A stretch of DNA of 11,082 nucleotides from Myxococcales bacterium UBA1238. GTDB lineage: Bacteria > Myxococcota_A > Bradymonadia > UBA7976 > UBA1532. Below, in pieces: positions 7,157 through 11,082 of this stretch; within the stretch, counting starts at the first letter, position 1, and every line of letters starts with the position of its first letter. Location of the stretch: assembly GCA_002309015.1 (NCBI GenBank), contig DBWM01000023.1:1-11082 (forward strand), given 5' to 3'. A model generated the notes under the pieces. It did not search any database. It was not told where the DNA came from and saw only the letters and a list, made by a program, of their open reading frames with translations. The translations under genes were made by a program, and so were the position numbers.

Positions 7157-7529
7157 CTGTCTCCGGATGGCGGGAAGCCAATAATCCGTCCTGAATCCAC
7201 GCCTCAATGAAACTCGTAAAGGCCGCTTTGTCGTAAAGATACGGGAACCAGGATTCGTAGGCGAAGTCGCCCTCTTCATCGATGTAAAACCGCGCAACCG
7301 TGGAGTCCCTGTTCAAATCATTGATCCATGTCAGCAAACGTTCGGGCTCTATTTTGTTTTCAATGCGCACAAAGCACTGAAACATGATGCCCCCCACGCG
7401 GCGATCGTACTCAAAACTCCACTGCGTCTTGTGAAACGCCTGATAAATGAGCCCGCTTCTGCGAAGATTGTAGCCGCGCTCGCTTAAATCCTTCGAAATC
7501 TGGTCGAGAATGCTGTCGCTGTCGCTCAT
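7143..7529 (-). CDS. YbjN-like domain protein, 128 aa
   Basis: This small soluble alpha/beta protein resembles the YbjN family, which has a fold like type III secretion chaperones and poorly known roles in stress and motility regulation. Family-like features are the N-terminal helix SILDQISKDLSERGY (6-20), the strand segment GGIMFQCFVRIENKI (46-60), the helix LLTWINDLN (65-73) and the hairpin ARFYIDEEGDFAYESWFP (79-96). It has no signal peptide or membrane segment. The ATG at 7529 has AGAGG 6 nt upstream; a longer in-frame reading to 7685 would add 52 residues that look like translated intergenic DNA. The last codons lie in repeat array 1: the 10-mer at 7145-7154 encoding the C-terminus also occurs at 6894-6903, so the array seems to have encroached on the gene's end. 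It is divergent from the phosphorylase operon. The call rests on overall pattern, not on catalytic residues. Confidence 0.68.
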   Translation of the reverse strand: MSDSDSILDQISKDLSERGYNLRRSGLIYQAFHKTQWSFEYDRRVGGIMFQCFVRIENKIEPERLLTWINDLNRDSTVARFYIDEEGDFAYESWFPYLYDKAAFTSFIEAWIQDGLLASRHPETGRIL

Positions 7530-7707
7530 GACGTACCTCTGTTGAAAAACCGCGCCTATCTTGCGCTCAGAGAGGAGGAAACAAAAGCAAAAAGCCCGCG
7601 TTTTTGAACCGCTGCCCCCAAAAAGCAGATCGACAAAAAAAGATCTTGCGCAAATGAACGAATGCAGTTCACAAACATGGAGCAATGCAAAGACCGCAAA
7701 CCCGTAA

Positions 7708-7722
7708 CGTCCAAAAAGGACG
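7708..7722 (+). promoter_or_regulatory. Small hairpin in the leader just before the phosphorylase ribosome binding site
   Basis: CGTCC at 7708-7712 and GGACG at 7718-7722 form a perfect 5-bp stem around an AAAAA loop. The AGGAG ribosome binding site follows 1 nt later (7724-7728) and the ATG at 7735. It could stabilise the mRNA or influence ribosome access. It is too small to be a known riboswitch and may be chance. Confidence 0.3.
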
Positions 7723-7734
7723 CAGGAGCTGAAG

Positions 7735-8580
7735 ATGACCGCCTATTCCAAAGCCAAAGAAGCCGCCGATTACCTGAGCCAGAAGAGTGAACCGCCCGTC
7801 ATGGGTGCCGTTCTCGGCAGCGGACTCGGCGCTTTTGCCGATACGCTCGAAGATGCCGTCCGCATCAACTACGCCGATATCCCGAATTTCCCCAACGTCG
7901 CCGTCACCGGTCACGCCGGTCAGCTGGTGCTCGGTCGCCTGCCCGGCGGTGGCCCGCGCATCGCGGTTCTGGCCGGACGCGTTCATATTTATGAGGGTCA
8001 CGCCCTCGACGACGTCGTTCACGCGCTCCGCAGCCTCGCATTGTGGGGCGTCAAGGGCCTGTTGCTCACCAACGCGGCCGGCGGCATCAACGCAAACTTC
8101 AGCGCCGGCGACCTGATGCTCATCACCGATCATTTGAACCTGACCGGCAAAAACCCGCTCATCGGCAAGAACGACGAAAACCTGGGCGTCCGCTTCCCCG
8201 ATATGAGCACCGCCTACGATCCCGAACTCTGCGACATCGTTCGCGGTGCCGCCGCCGATTTGAAGCAGACCCTGCGCGAAGGTGTATACGCCGGCCTCCT
8301 CGGACCGAGCTACGAAACCCCCGCTGAAATCCGCATGCTCCGCGTCCTCGGCGCCGATGCCGTGGGCATGTCGACCGTCTGCGAAACGATCGCCGCCCGC
8401 CACGCGGGATTAAAGGTTGTGGGCATTTCCTGCATCACCAACCTCGCCGCCGGCATCTCGAAGACCGCTTTGAATCACGCCGAGGTCAAGGAGACCGCCG
8501 ATCGCAGCCGCGATGCATTCGTCAAGTTGGTGGAGCTTTCGCTGAACCGCATTTGCGCAAAACTTGAGGCAGAAAAGTGA
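7735..8580 (+). CDS. punA: Purine nucleoside phosphorylase, trimeric type
   Basis: The 281-residue enzyme splits inosine and guanosine with phosphate into free base and ribose-1-phosphate, a cytosolic salvage step. The length fits the homotrimeric PNP family. Phosphate-binding residues are visible as Ser29 in LGSGLG, His60 in GHAG and Arg82/His84 in GRVHIYEGH; Tyr86 lies in the sugar pocket. NAAGG is at 113-117, Glu194 in GPSYETPAEIR, and Met212-Ser213 in GMSTVCE. Asn236 in ITNLAAG is the residue that gives trimeric PNPs preference for 6-oxopurines, and His248 follows in NHAEV. All match the family, so it should be active. The ATG at 7735 has AGGAG 6 nt upstream. The gene overlaps the following cytidine deaminase gene by 4 bp, so the two are translationally coupled. 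Confidence 0.97.
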   Translation: MTAYSKAKEAADYLSQKSEPPVMGAVLGSGLGAFADTLEDAVRINYADIPNFPNVAVTGHAGQLVLGRLPGGGPRIAVLAGRVHIYEGHALDDVVHALRSLALWGVKGLLLTNAAGGINANFSAGDLMLITDHLNLTGKNPLIGKNDENLGVRFPDMSTAYDPELCDIVRGAAADLKQTLREGVYAGLLGPSYETPAEIRMLRVLGADAVGMSTVCETIAARHAGLKVVGISCITNLAAGISKTALNHAEVKETADRSRDAFVKLVELSLNRICAKLEAEK

Positions 8581-8987
8581 CCGAAAAACCTGCAAGCGAG
8601 GCGTTGATAAAAGCCGCTTTTGCCGCACGCGAAAACGCTTACGCCCCTTACAGTCATTTTAAAGTGGGCGCGGCGCTGCAGGCTGAAGACGGCCGCATTT
8701 TTACGGGATGCAACGTAGAAAACGTGAGTTACGGCGGCACCATCTGCGCCGAACGCGTGGCCGCCACCAAAGCCATCAGCGAAGGCTGCCGCAAATTTAC
8801 GCATCTGGTGATCGCGAGCCAGAGCAACCCGCCTTCGGGCCCCTGCGGCCTTTGCCGTCAGTTTTTGGCGGAATTTTGCGACGATGAATTCCCGATCACC
8901 CTGGTCAACACCGATGGCGCCCGGGTGATCTGCCGTTTTGGCGATCTTTTGCCCCTTGCTTTTCGCCCTGCCGTATTGCTCGACTGA
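8577..8987 (+). CDS. cdd: Cytidine deaminase
   Basis: The 136-residue enzyme deaminates cytidine and deoxycytidine to the uridine forms, feeding pyrimidine salvage. Length and motifs match the small homotetrameric Cdd type. The zinc site is Cys57 in CAE with the proton-shuttling Glu59, and Cys90 and Cys93 in PCGLC. The substrate motif NVEN is at 46-49, and FKVGAAL at 28-34 is the usual N-terminal signature. The start is GTG at 8577, overlapping the phosphorylase stop codon (GTGA), with GAGG 7 nt upstream inside the phosphorylase gene. This overlap is the main evidence for the start and for coupled expression. A phosphorylase and a deaminase together complete nucleoside breakdown of both base types. 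Confidence 0.97.
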   Translation: MTEKPASEALIKAAFAARENAYAPYSHFKVGAALQAEDGRIFTGCNVENVSYGGTICAERVAATKAISEGCRKFTHLVIASQSNPPSGPCGLCRQFLAEFCDDEFPITLVNTDGARVICRFGDLLPLAFRPAVLLD

Positions 8988-9051
8988 GCTTCAAAGTCTC
9001 TTTTCAATCCCGCTTCCAAACCTTACACTGCCGATCATCATCTCATCAAAG

Positions 9052-10353
9052 ATGCGCAGTATGTCGATTTTTCGCACCATTTACGAAGCTTTGCCCCAGG
9101 CGCTCCTGCTCGTGGACGATCAATACCGCGTGCAATACGCCAACAAAGCCGCCTACGCTTTAGGGAACCAGGAACCTCAGGAAGATGCGGACGATCCGCC
9201 CTGCATTGGAAAAGTTCTGGGCTGCGCGACCGCGACCGTGAGCGGCAGTTTTTGCGGAAAAACACTCACCTGCCGATCCTGCGCCATCTTTACCGCGCTC
9301 CGTTACGTGATGCGCACCGACACCGCCCTTGCTGTTCCACGGCGCGCGCGCCTGATGATGGGTCAAAAGGAAAACGGGAACCCCATTTTAGAGCTGCGGT
9401 TCGGGCTTCAGCCCCTTCAGGACGAAGGCCGGAAGCTTTATCTCTTCGACATCACCAACATCACCTCCGAGAAGCGCGAAGAGCGCGAAGTTTTTAACCG
9501 GCTTCGCAATGTGGAGCGCGATCAGGCGCTGACCCACGCCCTCTTCGACGCCCTGCCCGATATGGTGGCCCTCCGCACCGCCGCCGGCGTCTATTTGCAG
9601 TGCAACCGATCCTGGGCTCAGTTTTACGGATTCCAGAATCCCGAGGATCTGATCGGCAAGAGCCACAGCACGCTTTTTGGAGAGGCCGAAGGCAACCGCG
9701 AACATCAGGCCGACATGTGGGTCATCACGTCGGGGCAGTCGCACAACGAAGATTTATGGATCGCGAGCCCCGAGGGTCACCCGCTGCTGTTCCGCTGCTA
9801 CGTGGCGCCGGTTTTGAGCGGCATCGAGAACAGCGTCATCTACGTGCAGCGCAACGTGACGGAGCAATATGAGATCCAGTCGGATTTGGAGCGCGCCGAG
9901 GCCTTGCTTCAGACCGTAGCCGACAACGCGACGCCCCTCATCTGGATCATCAACACCGATCTGCAAATCACGATGGTCAACCATCCCGACCGCTGGCCCC
10001 AGGCGGAAGAATTCGTCAAACAGGCGCACAGTCAGGACGACTGGAAGGCGGCTTACCGCAAAGCGATCGCCGGGCAAGGCAGCCAGTGGGTCGGACATAT
10101 CGGGCCGATCCACACCCAGAACAAAATCCAGCCGCTGTTAAACAACGGCCATTTCATGGGCGCCACCTGCTTTGCGCTCGCCGAAGAAACCGTCCTCCCG
10201 ATGGATCGCGATCCGGAATCCCAGCGCGCCTGCGAGGAATTCGGCCTGCTCCCCGCCTTCTCGCAAGAGATCACGCCCCTCTTCGATGAAGCCCCCAGCG
10301 CCTCCCAGGACAACCCCTTTGCCGCCTTCGCCCGCCCCAAAACCAAAGACTGA
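9052..10353 (+). CDS. Three-PAS sensor protein with cysteine cluster and no output domain
   Basis: The 434-residue soluble protein appears to hold three PAS-type domains: about residues 5-140, 160-275 and 285-380. There is no histidine kinase, GGDEF, EAL, HTH or methyl-accepting domain; the last 50 residues look unstructured. In the first PAS the segment GKVLGCATAT followed by CGKTLTCRSC puts cysteines at about 58, 68, 74 and 77. This resembles a cysteine-rich GC...CG...C..C pattern I associate with some PAS domains of sensor kinases, which may bind a metal, an Fe-S cluster or act as a redox switch. The second PAS is the most typical (ALFDALPDMVALRTAAGVYLQ, then YVQRNVTEQ). The start is uncertain: ATG at 9052 and ATG at 9061 are both possible and neither has a good ribosome binding site. 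A longer reading from 8938 would overlap cytidine deaminase by 50 bp. It lies 64 bp after the deaminase and may be a read-through partner. The ligand and signalling partner are unknown. Confidence 0.8.
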   Translation: MRSMSIFRTIYEALPQALLLVDDQYRVQYANKAAYALGNQEPQEDADDPPCIGKVLGCATATVSGSFCGKTLTCRSCAIFTALRYVMRTDTALAVPRRARLMMGQKENGNPILELRFGLQPLQDEGRKLYLFDITNITSEKREEREVFNRLRNVERDQALTHALFDALPDMVALRTAAGVYLQCNRSWAQFYGFQNPEDLIGKSHSTLFGEAEGNREHQADMWVITSGQSHNEDLWIASPEGHPLLFRCYVAPVLSGIENSVIYVQRNVTEQYEIQSDLERAEALLQTVADNATPLIWIINTDLQITMVNHPDRWPQAEEFVKQAHSQDDWKAAYRKAIAGQGSQWVGHIGPIHTQNKIQPLLNNGHFMGATCFALAEETVLPMDRDPESQRACEEFGLLPAFSQEITPLFDEAPSASQDNPFAAFARPKTKD

Positions 10354-10433
10354 TCCTTCATCTTTTTTTCTCTCTATACGCCATTCAAAGCATGAGTTTG
10401 GAAGAGGCCTTCCGGCGAAGGCCAAAAGGGGCC
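10354..10433. other. 3' region of the PAS gene with a stable stem-loop
   Basis: GGCCTTC at 10406-10412 and GAAGGCC at 10417-10423 form a perfect 7-bp stem with a CGGC tetraloop, about 50 nt past the PAS gene stop. It is followed by AAAA rather than a T-run on the plus strand, so it is not a classical terminator, but it may define the mRNA 3' end. A pyrimidine run CTTTTTTTCTCTC precedes it at about 10363-10375. Confidence 0.45.
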
Positions 10434-10448
10434 GATCGATTTTGAAAA

Positions 10449-10474
10449 CGGTTTTTGGCGGGGTTCAAAAACCG
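10449..10474. repeat. 9-bp inverted repeat (hairpin) in array 2
   Basis: CGGTTTTTG at 10449-10457 and CAAAAACCG at 10466-10474 pair perfectly around an 8-nt G-rich loop. It sits in the first unit of the array, about 95 bp after the PAS gene stop, and is a possible alternative 3' structure for that transcript. Confidence 0.5.
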
Positions 10475-10599
10475 CCGATCGGTTTTGAAAATGCCCAAAC
10501 GAAGGGTTCCAATACCTCCGATCGATTTAAAAAATGCCCAAACGAAGGGTTCTAATACCTCCGATCGATTTTAAAAATGCCCAAACGCGACCTCCGAAA

Positions 10600-10787
10600 C
10601 CCCCAAATGATTTTGAAAATGGCCCCATTTTTTTGTGTAGGTCCCGATCGATTTTGAAAACGCCAAATTTGAACCGCGAAACCCCCGATCGATTTTAAAA
10701 ACGCCAAATTTGAACCGCGAAACCCCCGATCGATTTTGAAAATGGCCAAATGGGCAAAAATAAGGGGCTTTCAAAATCATTTGGGGG
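10600..10787. repeat. 19-bp perfect inverted repeat within array 2
   Basis: The 19-mer CCCCCAAATGATTTTGAAA at 10600-10618 recurs as its exact reverse complement at 10769-10787, enclosing three unit cores. A second element, ATTTTTTTGTGTA at 10627-10639, also has its reverse complement at 10789-10801. Part of the array has therefore been inverted, at the point where the spacing breaks from 41 to 34 bp. Confidence 0.85.
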
Positions 10788-10848
10788 TTACACAAAAAAA
10801 TCTGGGCATTTTCAAAAATGAAACTTACCAAAACACATGTTTTTTAGA

Positions 10849-10911
10849 CTGCTGAAAAATGAAAACAGCCCCGCGCGAAAAAATTTGGGCTGCTGAAAAA
10901 TGAAAACAGCC
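10849..10911 (-). terminator. Two direct-repeat hairpins at the array end, possible terminator for the right-edge gene
   Basis: The 22-mer starting CTGCTGAAAAATG occurs at 10849-10870 and 10890-10911, 41 bp apart, in register with array 2. In the second copy GGCTG (10888-10892) pairs with CAGCC (10907-10911) around a 14-nt loop; read on the minus strand the stem is followed by CAAATTTTTT. This could terminate the minus-strand gene entering from the right edge, whose stop lies about 95 nt upstream. The stem is short, so the call is tentative. Confidence 0.4.
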
Positions 10912-11003
10912 TGCGCGTTTTGTTTGGGGGCTTTTGGGGAGGGAGGCATCCCCCGAAGACCGCTCGCGAATCGCGGGGGCTTGGGTCTGAGGCAGGCGGG
11001 AAT

Positions 11004-11082
11004 TTACCGGTAGCGGCGGACGAAGACCATGTTGTGGCGGTAGACGTCGGTGCCGGAGACCTCGAGGACGGTTTCGTAGCCG
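11004..11082 (-). CDS. C-terminal end of an unidentified protein (partial)
   Basis: On the minus strand an open frame enters from the right edge and encodes GYETVLEVSGTDVYRHNMVFVRRYR before a TAA at 11004-11006. The codon use (GGC, GTC, CTC, TAC) resembles the window's real genes and there are no stops in the 25 visible codons. The alternating hydrophobic pattern suggests beta strands. The fragment is too short to name a family. Confidence 0.55.
   Translation of the reverse strand, partial: GYETVLEVSGTDVYRHNMVFVRRYR

Larger units (their letters stand above)
10434..10911. repeat. 41-43 bp tandem repeat array 2 (about 12 units), non-coding
   Basis: The unit contains CCGATCGATTTTGAAAAT followed by a CCAAA-type segment. 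Unit cores (the central base of TTTTGAAAA or equivalent) fall at 10444, 10487, 10530, 10573, 10615, 10656, 10697, 10738, then 10772, 10813, 10854 and 10895. Spacings are 43, 43, 43, 42, 41, 41, 41, then one break of 34, then 41, 41, 41. Neighbouring units are nearly identical: the 43-bp stretch from 10488 and that from 10531 differ by one base apart from the ends, and so do the units from 10643 and 10684. The units at 10772 and 10813 are inverted relative to the others. The mixed 41/42/43 spacing rules out a protein repeat, and there are no unique spacers, so it is not CRISPR. No gene is visible between 10354 and 11003. Confidence 0.9.

Noticed and set aside
7669..8403. Minus-strand open frame opposite the phosphorylase
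   Set aside because: It is antisense to a complete purine nucleoside phosphorylase with all active-site residues, so it is a shadow frame.
8938..9051. Extended N-terminus of the PAS protein starting at 8938
   Set aside because: It would overlap cytidine deaminase by 50 bp, and the added residues are not PAS-like nor a convincing signal peptide.
10552..10831. Small repeat protein on the minus strand with recurring FKIDRGFRGS-like segments
   Set aside because: The apparent protein repeat is the translated DNA array. Unit spacing of 41 and 43 bp breaks the frame between units, and no ribosome binding site is evident.
10434..10911. CRISPR array
   Set aside because: The whole unit is repeated, including the parts that would be spacers, and the period is only 41-43 bp. 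No Cas gene is in the window.
1..11082. tRNA or rRNA genes
   Set aside because: I saw no tRNA-like cloverleaf with a TTCGA-type T-loop and acceptor stem, and no rRNA-like conserved sequence in the intergenic stretches.

Overview
The window is a chromosomal segment of a Gram-negative bacterium, roughly 58-60% GC by eye. The evidence for a Gram-negative host is two lipoproteins with N-terminal lipoboxes, a Tat-exported metallophosphatase and a membrane-anchored lytic transglycosylase. I cannot place the species. The split 5'-nucleotidase (C-terminal domain lipoprotein plus separate metallophosphatase) and the DUF6261-like protein resemble what is seen in Bacteroidota, but the base composition and the other genes do not force that. 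The octamer GCGATCGC, the cyanobacterial HIP1 motif, is clearly over-represented, and nothing else here points to a cyanobacterium.

Layout from left to right. (1) 71-1704, minus strand: an orphan DNA methyltransferase and, upstream of it, an unrecognised 233-residue protein. A rho-independent terminator separates the two. (2) 1940-3651, plus strand: a two-gene operon encoding a 5'-nucleotidase cut into two polypeptides. The nucleotide-binding half is a lipoprotein and the catalytic half is a Tat substrate. (3) 3713-5628: a LysM lytic transglycosylase lipoprotein (minus), divergent from a small Nudix hydrolase (plus) whose Nudix box has an Arg where a metal-binding Glu is expected. (4) 5835-7529, minus strand: a DUF6261-like protein with a repetitive charged tail, then a degenerate 42-bp repeat array, then a small YbjN-like protein. 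(5) 7735-10353, plus strand: purine nucleoside phosphorylase and cytidine deaminase, translationally coupled, followed by a three-PAS protein with a cysteine cluster and no output domain. (6) 10354-11003: a second non-coding array of 41-43 bp repeats. (7) 11004-11082: the C-terminal end of a further minus-strand gene.

Functionally, the split 5'-nucleotidase (envelope dephosphorylation of nucleotides), the phosphorylase and the deaminase fit together as nucleotide scavenging and salvage, although they are not one operon. The Nudix protein may clean nucleotide pools if it is active.

The least explained feature is the pair of 41-43 bp periodic arrays. One is old and diverged and forms the leader region of the DUF6261-like gene. 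The other is fresh, with units differing by one base, and fills the region between the PAS gene and the right edge. Both have a quasi-palindromic A/T-flanked core in each unit, and 42 bp is four turns of B-DNA. I do not recognise this repeat family.
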